The notes below the pieces were generated by a model, which was given only the letters and a program-made list of their open reading frames with translations, had not been told where the DNA came from and searched no databases. From contig CADAHD010000065.1 in the NCBI GenBank assembly GCA_902787595.1, positions 1 to 14,079 of the forward strand: a DNA stretch of 14,079 bases, given 5' to 3'. Origin of the DNA: an uncultured Lachnospiraceae bacterium. Its GTDB lineage: Bacteria; Bacillota_A; Clostridia; Lachnospirales; Lachnospiraceae. Every line of letters begins with the position of its first letter. Positions within the stretch are counted from its first letter, which is position 1. This document shows, one piece after another, positions 6,947 to 14,079 of this stretch. A program made the translations under genes and the position numbers.

Positions 6947-8707
6947 ATGAAGTGGTTAAACAACATTAGTGTCAGAGGCAAACTCCTGATATCTACCATT
7001 CCCCTTGCGATTGCTTTAGTATTTTCGGTAGTGTTCATGGGCATGGAGATCCGTAAGACCCACATGGAGGTATCCAATGTTTATTATGATATCCTCTATT
7101 CGGTGAACAGCAACCTGCTTAACGCGGACCGCGATTTTTACCAGTCCATGAAGGGCGCTATGCAGTATTATGATTTTATCAACGGCTATACCGGGGCTCC
7201 CCCCGAGTTTGCGGTTACCCAGCTGCCCGGCGCTATTGACGATTATAATTCAAATAAGCAGCAGGTTTATGATAAAGTGCGCGCAGCTGTAGAAACGGCA
7301 AAGAAGAATAATAAGCTGTTTACAGAGCTCAAATCCGAAGATGGAACAACATTTAAGGAGGAAGCAGATCTCTTTGAACAGGATATGGCAGCGTGGGAAG
7401 CTTCATTTAATGTTGAAGCAAACACGGGTGACTGGGAAGCGTTCCATAATACTTTCTCGATAACAAGAGATTCCCTTGATCATATGCAGCAGATAACTGA
7501 AGCCTGGGCTGAGGAAGAAAATGCGAAGCTGCTAAAGGATATGAATGTTAAAGTATTGGTCATAGCGCTTTCCTATATTGCACTTATGATAGTGCTCACG
7601 ATCATAGTTGCAGCCGTTATCCGCGGCATACGCAAGGGCATCAGACGTGTTACCAACGATCTCGATGAGCTGGCGCAGGGCAATCTTAATCTTACTTATC
7701 CTGCCGATTCCGAACTGGGAAGAGACGATATCGGTCAGATAACAAAGAGCGCAAAGCAGCTTACGAACAAGCTGAGAGATATCATGTCACAGAGTCTCTC
7801 CATGTCGGAAGAAGTTACCACCACCAGCGCAGATCTGGCAGACAGCGCTTCACAGGCTACCAAGGCTTCGGAGCAGGTTACCGATGCCGTGACCGAGATC
7901 TCCAAGGGCGCTGTAGCTCAGGCTGAAAGCGTAGAAAATGCAGTCAATGAGACAGATGAGATCGGCAAGAACATTGAGAGCATAACCGAAGCCGTGGGTG
8001 AGATGGACCGCGTTGCCGAAGAAATGACGGAAGCCTGCGATAAGGCTATGAATTCTCTTGATAAACTGATCCGTCAGAGCGAGGAAGTTACTGCTTCCGT
8101 CAGGGATATAGGCAATACGATCAATTCCACGAATGAATCGGCAAAGTCTATTTCCGAGTTTACACAGGCTATCACAGATATCGCGACCCAGACCAATCTG
8201 CTTTCGCTTAATGCTTCGATAGAGGCTGCCCGCGCAGGTGATGCGGGACGCGGTTTCGCCGTAGTTGCGGATGAGATACGCCAGCTTGCAGATCAGTCCA
8301 GCAGCAGCGCGGACAAGATAAAATCCATCGTGGACCGCCTGGTTGCGGATTCCGCTTCTTCGGTGAGCGTGCTTGAAAAGCTTAATGAAAGCTTCGGAGT
8401 GCAGGCTCAGCAGCTGGATTCCACCAAGGACAACATGGAATCCATGTCCGGCAATGTTTCAAGCGTTAAGACTACATCTTCGGGAATCTCCAAGCAGGTA
8501 AGCATGCTTAATGATGCAAAGAACGGCCTCCTGGGCATAATCTCCGATCTGTCCGCTATTTCGGAAGAAAACGCGGCGTCAACTGAAGAGACCAATGCTT
8601 CCATGGAAGAGCTTAATGCAACATTTACGATTATAAGCGAATCTGCAAGCAGACTGCAGGGATACGCAGAGGATCTTAAGGACAATATCAGTTACTTCAA
8701 GGTATGA
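6947..8707 (+). CDS. Methyl-accepting chemotaxis protein
   Basis: A transmembrane chemoreceptor that signals to the CheA kinase through CheW and steers flagellar movement. Layout: first membrane helix at about 13-33; an outside helical sensor domain at about 35-200, probably of four-helix-bundle type; a second membrane helix at about 203-225; a HAMP domain at about 226-280, with [10 protein letters not shown] and R-D-D-I-G-Q; then a long cytoplasmic coiled-coil hairpin. The tip from residue 412 is the highly conserved [20 protein letters not shown], followed by [15 protein letters not shown]. Glu/Gln pairs suited to methylation flank the tip. The protein ends in SYFKV with no CheR-binding pentapeptide. 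An AAAGGAGA ribosome binding site lies about 6 bases before the ATG. The ligand cannot be read from the sequence. Its place between a cyclic di-GMP synthase and a phosphodiesterase gene suggests linked control of movement. Confidence 0.95.
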   Translation: MKWLNNISVRGKLLISTIPLAIALVFSVVFMGMEIRKTHMEVSNVYYDILYSVNSNLLNADRDFYQSMKGAMQYYDFINGYTGAPPEFAVTQLPGAIDDYNSNKQQVYDKVRAAVETAKKNNKLFTELKSEDGTTFKEEADLFEQDMAAWEASFNVEANTGDWEAFHNTFSITRDSLDHMQQITEAWAEEENAKLLKDMNVKVLVIALSYIALMIVLTIIVAAVIRGIRKGIRRVTNDLDELAQGNLNLTYPADSELGRDDIGQITKSAKQLTNKLRDIMSQSLSMSEEVTTTSADLADSASQATKASEQVTDAVTEISKGAVAQAESVENAVNETDEIGKNIESITEAVGEMDRVAEEMTEACDKAMNSLDKLIRQSEEVTASVRDIGNTINSTNESAKSISEFTQAITDIATQTNLLSLNASIEAARAGDAGRGFAVVADEIRQLADQSSSSADKIKSIVDRLVADSASSVSVLEKLNESFGVQAQQLDSTKDNMESMSGNVSSVKTTSSGISKQVSMLNDAKNGLLGIISDLSAISEENAASTEETNASMEELNATFTIISESASRLQGYAEDLKDNISYFKV

Positions 8708-8712
8708 TCGCT

Positions 8713-8724
8713 GCCGGAAACGGC
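8713..8724 (+). other. Small hairpin with GAAA tetraloop between receptor and phosphodiesterase genes
   Basis: GCCG-GAAA-CGGC is a 4-bp stem capped by a GNRA loop, 5 bases after the receptor stop codon. GATC at 8706-8709 and 8730-8733 could add an outer helix across an internal loop. There is no T run, so it is not a terminator. At 48 bases the gap is too short for a known cyclic di-GMP riboswitch. A role in RNA stability is possible but unproven. Confidence 0.3.
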
Positions 8725-8755
8725 TGAAAGATCAAGGGCAGAATAAAAGGCGCAT

Positions 8756-11047
8756 ATGGACATAAGGATATTCCATTCTACAATATTGATCGTGCTGGTT
8801 ATCATGGATATCATATGCGCCATGATCAGCTTTAAGTCGAGCAGGCCTATAGGCAAAGCTATGGGTCTGCTCGACCTGTCTTTTGTTCCGCCTATTCTGG
8901 GAAATCTCATCATAATCCTGACCGATGAAAGACAGATGGCGATCACCGGATATTATCTGTATTTTCTGGGGATGGATTTTGTGATGGCCAGCCTGGTGAT
9001 ATATACGAATGCGTATTGCCGGGGCGTAGGAGACGGAAAGCGCAAGCCTACGGTCATGTTTATCCCTATAATCGCCGACGCCCTGCAGATGATCTGCAAT
9101 CTGTTCTTTGGCCATGCTTTTAATGTGGAACCCATAGACGTGCAGGGAGTGACTTATTACAGACTGGTGCCTTACTTCGGGCAGACCATACACCGCGTGG
9201 TGGATTACAGCATTTTCTTCTGTTCGTGCCTGATATTCGTTTTGTGCATGGTCAAGACGATAAGGATATACAGGGAAAAGTACAGTGTGATACTTATTGC
9301 CATGCTGAGCGTTGCCATAAGCCAGACTTACTTTATTTTTTCAAGAACACCGGTAGACAGGTCGATGATAGGATATGGTTTTTTAGGTATCCTGATGACA
9401 TTTCTTTCGCTTTATTACAGGCCTCTGCGCCTGCTCGACCGCATGCTGTCGGATATAGTATCCGATATGCCTTCGGCGCTGTATCTTTATGATCCCGACA
9501 ATAAATGCATATGGGCTAATGAGCCCGGTTATAAACTGGCCGGAGTCACGCAGAAAGAGCTTGATAAAGTGACGGAAAGACTGGCAGCCATCTTTGGCGG
9601 TAAGGATTTTTCCGAGGAAGAATGGACGGAAAACCGGGTTATAGGTGAGGGTGAGAATGTCAGGTACTATTTTGTAGAAAAACGCAACGCAAGATATAAG
9701 AATGATCATTTTGCAGGCAGTGTTCTTTCTATAAGGGACGATACCGAAGAGCATCTGCGCATGGAAAAGGAATACTACAGTACAACGCATGATAATCTGA
9801 CAGGCCTGTATACAAAGCAGTATCTGTTTGAATGTATCAGAAAAAAACTGGCAGAAGATGAGAAAACGAAATATCTTGCGATGTATATAGACGTTAAGAA
9901 TTTTAAGATAGTCAATGATATTTTCGGGACTAAGTTCGGCGATAACGCGATAAAACAGATCGCCGATCTTATAAGAGCGGACATGACGAAGCGGTGCATA
10001 TACGGAAGGCTGGAGGGAGATACCTTTGGCGCTTTTATGCCTGTAGAGGTTTTTGATAAAGAGCTGGCAGAAGACAGACTGGGACATTTTGTGGTGCGGG
10101 ACGGAGCGGTAGAGCACCGGCTGCAGATAAACGCCGGGGTCTATGTGATAACCGATCACGATATGGAAGTTTCGGTCATGTTTGACAGAGCTCATCTTTC
10201 CCTTTCGTCGTTAAAGGATTATAACAGGCACGTGGCGTTTTATGACGGTAATCTGAGGGACAAGGTACTGGAAGAGCAAAGGCTGTGCGCGGAGTTGAAA
10301 AAGGCGATGGAGACCATGCAGATAAGGCCTTATCTGCAGCCTATCGTTGACGGAAGAGGCAATGTGGTGGGCGCTGAGGCGCTTGTAAGATGGATACACC
10401 CCATCAACGGTTTTATGCCGCCCGCAAGATTTGTGCCGCTGTTTGAAAAGAACGGACTGATAGCGGAGGTGGATAAGCACATGTGGCGCTGCGCCTGCGC
10501 GCTGCTGGCGGAATGGAAAGGGAAACATGACGATGTGTTTATTTCCGTGAATATCTCGCCCAGGGACTTTTATTATGTCGATGTTGTATCCGAGATAAAA
10601 GCTCTGGTCAGGGAATATGATATTGAGCCGGGCAGGCTCAGACTGGAGATCACCGAGACCGTGATGATGAACGGCGCGGAAGACAGGATGAAGCTGCTTG
10701 AGGATCTGCATGAGTCCGGTTTTATCATAGAGATAGATGATTTCGGAAGCGGTTATTCGTCACTGAATCTTTTAAAGGACATGCCGGCGGATGTGCTGAA
10801 GATAGATATGAACTTCCTTTCCGGTGAAGATAAGAACGGAAGGTCAAAGGCAATAATCAGGCATATCATAAGAATGACCGAGGAGCTGGATCTGACTTCG
10901 CTCATTGAGGGCGTCGAAACAAAGGAGCAGTTTGCGCAGCTTTTGGAAATGGGCTGTAGTCTCTTTCAGGGGTATCACTTTGCAAAGCCCATGCCTGTGG
11001 AGGAGTTTGCCGGGTTTGCCTTTGGGGCTCAAGCGGAACTTAAATAA
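8756..11047 (+). CDS. Membrane cyclic di-GMP phosphodiesterase (multi-helix sensor, PAS, degenerate GGDEF, EAL)
   Basis: Predicted to hydrolyse cyclic di-GMP. Residues 1 to about 225 hold six or seven hydrophobic helices, resembling the seven-helix input modules of sensor kinases. A PAS domain follows (about 232-340; SALYLYDPDNKCIWAN). The GGDEF domain (about 345-505) keeps the metal-site region YIDVKNFKIVNDIFG, but its signature is EGDTF at 420-424 instead of GGDEF, so it is probably catalytically dead and may only bind GTP or support the EAL. The EAL domain (about 515-755) is complete: EALVRW with Glu541, NISPRDF, ITETVMM, DDFGSGYSSL, the LKID lysine, EGVET and QGYHFAKPMP. All expected metal ligands and the catalytic Glu are there. 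The ATG has a modest AAAAGG site 5 bases upstream. The gene follows the receptor by 48 bases with no terminator, so co-transcription is likely. The sensed signal is unknown. Confidence 0.9.
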   Translation: MDIRIFHSTILIVLVIMDIICAMISFKSSRPIGKAMGLLDLSFVPPILGNLIIILTDERQMAITGYYLYFLGMDFVMASLVIYTNAYCRGVGDGKRKPTVMFIPIIADALQMICNLFFGHAFNVEPIDVQGVTYYRLVPYFGQTIHRVVDYSIFFCSCLIFVLCMVKTIRIYREKYSVILIAMLSVAISQTYFIFSRTPVDRSMIGYGFLGILMTFLSLYYRPLRLLDRMLSDIVSDMPSALYLYDPDNKCIWANEPGYKLAGVTQKELDKVTERLAAIFGGKDFSEEEWTENRVIGEGENVRYYFVEKRNARYKNDHFAGSVLSIRDDTEEHLRMEKEYYSTTHDNLTGLYTKQYLFECIRKKLAEDEKTKYLAMYIDVKNFKIVNDIFGTKFGDNAIKQIADLIRADMTKRCIYGRLEGDTFGAFMPVEVFDKELAEDRLGHFVVRDGAVEHRLQINAGVYVITDHDMEVSVMFDRAHLSLSSLKDYNRHVAFYDGNLRDKVLEEQRLCAELKKAMETMQIRPYLQPIVDGRGNVVGAEALVRWIHPINGFMPPARFVPLFEKNGLIAEVDKHMWRCACALLAEWKGKHDDVFISVNISPRDFYYVDVVSEIKALVREYDIEPGRLRLEITETVMMNGAEDRMKLLEDLHESGFIIEIDDFGSGYSSLNLLKDMPADVLKIDMNFLSGEDKNGRSKAIIRHIIRMTEELDLTSLIEGVETKEQFAQLLEMGCSLFQGYHFAKPMPVEEFAGFAFGAQAELK

Positions 11048-11052
11048 TTTAC

Positions 11053-11081
11053 TGGACATTTGCGAAATGTCCCTTTATAAT
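11053..11081 (+). promoter_or_regulatory. Sigma-A promoter of the ATP synthase operon
   Basis: TGGACA (11053-11058, five of six to consensus) and a perfect TATAAT (11076-11081) are exactly 17 bases apart, 5 bases after the stop of the phosphodiesterase gene. Transcription should start about 11087-11090, almost on top of the atpZ ATG. The -35 hexamer lies in the left arm of the hairpin described next. Confidence 0.7.
11054..11072. terminator. Perfect 19-base hairpin, weak terminator and/or operator overlapping the atp promoter
   Basis: GGACATTT-GCG-AAATGTCC has two perfect 8-base arms around a 3-base loop and begins 7 bases after the phosphodiesterase stop codon. The following CTTTATAAT is only a poor T run, so as an intrinsic terminator it would be leaky. 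As DNA, the same palindrome covers the -35 element and most of the spacer of the atp promoter, a classic repressor position. The sequence does not decide between the two roles. Confidence 0.55.
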
Positions 11082-11089
11082 ATGTTGGT

Positions 11090-11425
11090 ATGCGAGTAAG
11101 CGAGGAAAAAAAGCGAAAGGACAGACGCAGGACTGTTCAGCTGCTGGGGATGATAAGCCAGTTTGGCTTTACCATGTTGGCACCCATCTTCTTATGCTTT
11201 TTCGCAGGCAGGCTGTTAGATAAGCATTTCGGTACAGTGTGGTGGACAATAGTGTTATTCTTTGTCGGGGCGCTGGCCGGTTTCAGAAATATTTACGTAT
11301 TAGCAAAGAAATATTTTAAGAATGATGAAGGACAGGTGGACAGCCCACAGCGCTCTGGTGGAGCTTTGGATAGGGATAGCGCTCTTGGGAGTGGTGCTTC
11401 AGATACCCATACTGATATTCCTTGA
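11090..11425 (+). CDS. atpZ: AtpZ-type small membrane protein of the ATP synthase operon
   Basis: A two-helix membrane protein of the AtpZ/AtpI-like family found first in many F1Fo operons of Firmicutes, linked to ATP synthase assembly or divalent cation transport. A very basic N-terminus (KKRKDRRR) is followed by QFGFTMLAPIFLCFFAGRLLD, the family's first helix with its G-x-x-L-D end, then a second helix (about 46-63) ending in GFRNIYVLAKK. Relatives usually stop shortly after that segment. Here about 35 hydrophilic residues follow, and the last 104 bases overlap atpI in another frame. No ribosome binding site precedes the ATG, and the promoter -10 box ends 8 bases before it, so the message may be leaderless. 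A start at 11150 would remove the basic segment and also lacks a good site. Assignment rests on pattern and position. Confidence 0.68.
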   Translation: MRVSEEKKRKDRRRTVQLLGMISQFGFTMLAPIFLCFFAGRLLDKHFGTVWWTIVLFFVGALAGFRNIYVLAKKYFKNDEGQVDSPQRSGGALDRDSALGSGASDTHTDIP

Positions 11426-11792
11426 CAGAAAAGGATATTACAGTCTGGGGCTGTGGCTGGGTATTGCCGGCGCGATGATAGTGGCCAAGCATATGGAATA
11501 TACCATAGGCAAGGCGCTGGATGCAGGCGAGGCCGGGGCCAATAAGCAGATGTGGCTGGGTTACCTGATCAGATACTTCGGCATGGCAATATTCCTTGCA
11601 GTGCTGGGGATCACGGGCGTAGCGGATGTGATAGCTGCTTTTGCGGGACTTATCACACTTAAGCTTTCGGCTTATGCGCAGCCGCTCACGCATAAAATAT
11701 CCGTTGCGGTCTGCGGAGAAGAAGCCTTCTACCGGGAGATGATATCACCGGAGGAGCAGGATGAGATGATGAAGACCGCAAAACAGGAGTAA
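11322..11792 (+). CDS. atpI: ATP synthase I-like membrane protein AtpI
   Basis: A protein of four hydrophobic helices in the usual atpI slot, just ahead of subunit a. AtpI proteins assist assembly of the c ring and are not part of the finished enzyme (family knowledge). Helices lie at about 14-33, 41-56, 80-99 and 101-118, with YYSLGLWLGI, a charged Asp-Ala-Gly-Glu loop near the middle, and LKLSAYAQPLTHK, as in clostridial relatives. The tail is acidic. Two ATG codons at 11322 and 11325 fit the family's short N-terminus, but neither has a clear ribosome binding site. Both lie inside the end of atpZ, so translation is probably coupled to it. The subunit a gene starts 15 bases after the stop. 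Confidence 0.68.
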   Translation: MMKDRWTAHSALVELWIGIALLGVVLQIPILIFLDRKGYYSLGLWLGIAGAMIVAKHMEYTIGKALDAGEAGANKQMWLGYLIRYFGMAIFLAVLGITGVADVIAAFAGLITLKLSAYAQPLTHKISVAVCGEEAFYREMISPEEQDEMMKTAKQE

Positions 11793-11807
11793 GAAAGGTT
11801 AGCGTTT

Positions 11808-12524
11808 ATGGGAGCAAACATGCTATTATCCTCTGATGATCTGGGGTTCATGATAGAAGGGGTGTTCTCCTTTAAGATAGGAGATCAGACCCTCTGGATA
11901 ACCACCTCTCATATATGTCTTTTGATAGTATTTCTGGTACTTGTTATTTTTTCGTTTTTTGCAAAAGCCGCGCTCACAAAGGGCGGTGAGGTTCCTTCGG
12001 GCTTCCGCAATATCGTGGAGCTGATCGTGGAGATGCTTGACGGCATGGTAGACAATACCATGGGCAGGTTTGCTCCTTCTTTCCGCAACTACATCGGAAC
12101 CATCTTTATATTTATCCTTTTCAGCAATATATCGGGTCTTCTGGGACTGAGGCCTCCCACGGCGGATTACGGTGTTACCTTCCCTCTGGGCATCCTCACC
12201 TTTACTATCGTTACTATCCAGAAGTTCCGTTATCAGAAGGTCAGCGGCGTTATCAAGGGATTGTGCGATCCCTGGCCTTTCTGGCTGCCGATCAACCTGA
12301 TCGGTGATTTCGCGGTGCCTATTTCTCTGAGCCTGCGTCTTTTCGCAAACGTGCTCTCCGGTACCGTTATGATGGCGCTTGTTTACGGTCTGCTCAAGGT
12401 TATAGCCTATGCATGGCCCGCAGTGCTGCATGTTTACTTTGATATGTTCTCGGGCGCAATACAGACATACGTGTTCTGTATGCTCACCATGACATATATA
12501 TCCAGTGCGATGGAAACGGAATAA
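11808..12524 (+). CDS. atpB: F1Fo ATP synthase subunit a
   Basis: Stator subunit that forms the ion half-channels against the rotating c ring in the membrane. At 238 residues it has the usual length. The key segment ISLSLRLFANVLSG contains Arg177, the essential arginine opposite the c-subunit carboxylate. PINLIGDFAVPISLSLRL and the C-terminal helix ending in QTYVFCMLTMTYISSA, with the conserved Gln and Tyr, are typical. About five membrane helices are visible, the first at about 34-52. The ATG at 11808 has AAAGG 9 bases upstream; an alternative ATG at 11820 follows GGGAG by 5 bases and would shorten the protein by four residues. It sits between atpI and atpE in the standard operon order. Confidence 0.95.
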   Translation: MGANMLLSSDDLGFMIEGVFSFKIGDQTLWITTSHICLLIVFLVLVIFSFFAKAALTKGGEVPSGFRNIVELIVEMLDGMVDNTMGRFAPSFRNYIGTIFIFILFSNISGLLGLRPPTADYGVTFPLGILTFTIVTIQKFRYQKVSGVIKGLCDPWPFWLPINLIGDFAVPISLSLRLFANVLSGTVMMALVYGLLKVIAYAWPAVLHVYFDMFSGAIQTYVFCMLTMTYISSAMETE

Positions 12525-12824
<300 letters not shown>

Positions 12825-12847
12825 GGAACGGATCTGATAGTATAAAG

Positions 12848-12855
12848 AAAGGAGG
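12848..12855 (+). promoter_or_regulatory. Distant ribosome binding site of atpF
   Basis: AAAGGAGG is a full-strength site, but it lies 15 bases before the ATG at 12871, about twice the usual spacing. A TGA in frame at 12865 rules out an earlier start, and no ATG, GTG or TTG in any frame sits at the ideal distance. Later in-frame ATG codons at 12883, 12907 and 12919 are even farther away. Confidence 0.55.
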
Positions 12856-12870
12856 CTTACGGGCTGACCA

Positions 12871-13425
12871 ATGGAAATCTATATGTTATTGGAAGCCGGC
12901 GAACAGATGGCGCCGCGAATGTTCGGCCTGGACCTGCAGCTCCTGTTTGATTCGGGGCTGACTCTGCTGGCAGTCTTTGTACTGTTCCTTATCCTTTCCT
13001 ATAATCTGTTTAATCCTGCGAGAAAGGTCTTAAAAGACCGTCGCGACAGGATACAGAATGATATTGCCATAGCCCAGAACGACAAGGACGAGGCTCTTAA
13101 GCTTAAAGAGGAATACGAGAACAAGCTTAAGGAAGTGGATAAAGAAGTGGAGCAGATCTTAAGCGATGCCCGCAAACGCGCTCTGGCCAGTGAGAACAAG
13201 ATAGTCGACGAGGCCAGAAAGGAAGCGGCTGCTATCCTGGAGCGCGCCAACAAAGAAGCGGAGCTGGAGAAGCGCCGCGTTGCCGATGAAGTTAAGCAGG
13301 AGATGGTAAGCATAGCATCTCTCATGGCTTCTAAAGTAGTGGCAGGAAGGATCGATACCAGTGTGCAGGACGCTCTGGTTGAAGAAACATTAAAGGAAAT
13401 AGGTAACGATACATGGCTAAGCTAG
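12871..13425 (+). CDS. atpF: F1Fo ATP synthase subunit b
   Basis: Peripheral stalk subunit joining the membrane part to the F1 head, acting as a dimer. It is 184 residues long. One membrane helix (about 28-47, GLTLLAVFVLFLILSYNLF) is followed by NPARKVLKDRRDRIQNDIA, then a long charged coiled coil rich in Glu, Lys and Ala (DARKRA, DEARKEAAAI, ANKEAELEK) reaching to about residue 155. The first 24 residues lie before the membrane helix and include four Met, so the true start could be later than 12871. The 3' end overlaps atpH by 13 bases, pointing to coupled translation of two subunits that bind each other. Confidence 0.94.
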   Translation: MEIYMLLEAGEQMAPRMFGLDLQLLFDSGLTLLAVFVLFLILSYNLFNPARKVLKDRRDRIQNDIAIAQNDKDEALKLKEEYENKLKEVDKEVEQILSDARKRALASENKIVDEARKEAAAILERANKEAELEKRRVADEVKQEMVSIASLMASKVVAGRIDTSVQDALVEETLKEIGNDTWLS

Positions 13426-13949
13426 TTGCAGGTACATACGGAGAAGCCCTGTTCTCGCTTGCATGCGAGGAAAACAAGGTGGACGCCTTATATGATGAGG
13501 TCCTGGCCCTGGAAAAGATCCTGGAGCAGAACCCCGATCTGACCGTTCTTATGAATCACCCCAAGGTGACAAAGGAAGAAAAGCAGAAAGTCATAGAGGA
13601 AGTATTTGCAGGTCGCGCCAGCGGTGAGCTGACGGGGTTTCTTAATCTGCTGCTTCAGAAGGACCGCTATTCGCAGCTGCCGGCCATACTTAAATATTTT
13701 GAAGCGCGTGTCAAGGAGCATAAGGGCATAGGCGTGGCATATATCACCTCTGCCACGGAGCTTTCCGATACGTGCAAAAAAGATATAGAAGCAAAACTCT
13801 TAAGCACCACATCATACAAATCCATGGAGATGCATTATAGCGTGGACAAGAGCCTGATCGGCGGATTGGTTATCCGCATAGGCGACCGTGTGGTTGATTC
13901 CAGCATAAAGACCAAGCTGGAAGATCTGAAGAGAGTATTGATCGCATAA
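13413..13949 (+). CDS. atpH: F1Fo ATP synthase subunit delta
   Basis: Soluble subunit that caps the F1 head and holds the peripheral stalk. Its 178 residues are the normal family length. The N-terminal six-helix domain starts AGTYGEALFSLA and includes NHPKVTKEEKQKVI; the middle has FLNLLLQKDRYSQLPAI. The C-terminal part carries the family signature DKSLIGGLVIRIGDRVVDSSI, with its closing helix TKLEDLKRVL. The ATG lies within the last codons of atpF, with no strong ribosome binding site of its own, so it is probably translated by coupling. An 80-base gap containing a hairpin separates it from atpA. Confidence 0.95.
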   Translation: MAKLVAGTYGEALFSLACEENKVDALYDEVLALEKILEQNPDLTVLMNHPKVTKEEKQKVIEEVFAGRASGELTGFLNLLLQKDRYSQLPAILKYFEARVKEHKGIGVAYITSATELSDTCKKDIEAKLLSTTSYKSMEMHYSVDKSLIGGLVIRIGDRVVDSSIKTKLEDLKRVLIA

Positions 13950-13950
13950 A

Positions 13951-13977
13951 GCAGACTGCCGCGGATGAGGCAGCTGC
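13951..13977 (+). other. Hairpin in the atpH-atpA gap
   Basis: GCAG-A-CTGCC pairs with GGCAG-CTGC around an 8-base loop (9 pairs, one bulged A), one base after the atpH stop. No T run follows, so it is not a terminator. RNA hairpins at this spot could adjust stability or translation between the single-copy delta and three-copy alpha genes; that role is inference. Confidence 0.4.
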
Positions 13978-14029
13978 AGGTGATATTGTAAGAGTAGATA
14001 ATCACTATTGTAAATAGGAGATAAGATCC

Positions 14030-14079
14030 ATGAATCTGAGACCAGAAGAGATAAGTTCGGTGATCAAAGAGCAGATCAA
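14030..14079 (+). CDS. atpA: F1Fo ATP synthase subunit alpha, first 16 codons only
   Basis: The window ends in this gene. The visible peptide MNLRPEEISSVIKEQI is the typical beginning of the alpha subunit in Firmicutes, where it docks to delta. AGGAG at 14016-14020 lies 9 bases before the ATG. Position directly after atpH agrees with the standard operon order, and gamma, beta and epsilon should follow outside the window. Confidence 0.9.
   Translation, partial: MNLRPEEISSVIKEQI

Noticed and set aside
8708..8755. Possible cyclic di-GMP riboswitch because of the GAAA tetraloop
   Set aside because: The gap is 48 bases and lacks the second helix and conserved core of the known classes; only a small GNRA hairpin can be supported.
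13951..14016. Open stretch before atpA that reads QTAADEAAAGDIVRVDN
   Set aside because: It looks protein-like but is about 20 codons, has no start or ribosome binding site, and atpH already has a normal C-terminus.

Overview
The window reads as a chromosomal segment of a Gram-positive anaerobe of the class Clostridia, most like Lachnospiraceae (inference). Pointers are AGGAGG-type ribosome binding sites, a lipoprotein with a Thr/Ala/Glu-rich spacer, a wall-type protein with a single C-terminal membrane anchor, a cytosolic LacI-like sensor fused to GGDEF, and an F-type ATP synthase whose c subunit carries the full sodium-binding signature. All supported genes are on the + strand. No stretch over 130 bases lacks a gene, and no tRNA, rRNA, CRISPR array or insertion sequence was seen.

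Region 1 (1-3963) has the C-terminal part of a large membrane-anchored surface protein (GLUG-like motifs, a long helical section, a B-repeat-like domain), then a glycoside hydrolase family 32 gene that is broken. Its reading frame shifts near 2760, and the stretch that should hold the conserved Arg-Asp-Pro motif is missing. A strong intrinsic terminator closes this unit.

Region 2 (3964-4918) is a lipoprotein of unknown function. Its ribosome binding site lies in a perfect 10-bp inverted repeat that could shut off translation. Codon use changes inside this gene. Upstream, isoleucine is almost always ATC; downstream, ATA is common. Something joins here: an island edge, a gene fusion or an assembly join.

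Region 3 (4919-11072) looks like one signalling unit behind a good sigma-A promoter with an operator-like palindrome. It encodes a cytosolic diguanylate cyclase with a sugar-binding-protein-like sensor, a methyl-accepting chemotaxis protein, and a membrane protein with a PAS domain, a degenerate GGDEF and an intact EAL. One likely makes cyclic di-GMP, one likely degrades it, and the receptor between them feeds chemotaxis, so the cassette probably sets motility against a sessile state.

Region 4 (11053-14079) is the start of the ATP synthase operon in the usual order: atpZ, atpI, atpB, atpE, atpF, atpH and the first codons of atpA. Its promoter overlaps a 19-base perfect hairpin that also ends the signalling unit. 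The predicted transcript start falls almost on the atpZ start codon. The c subunit suggests sodium-coupled ATP synthesis.
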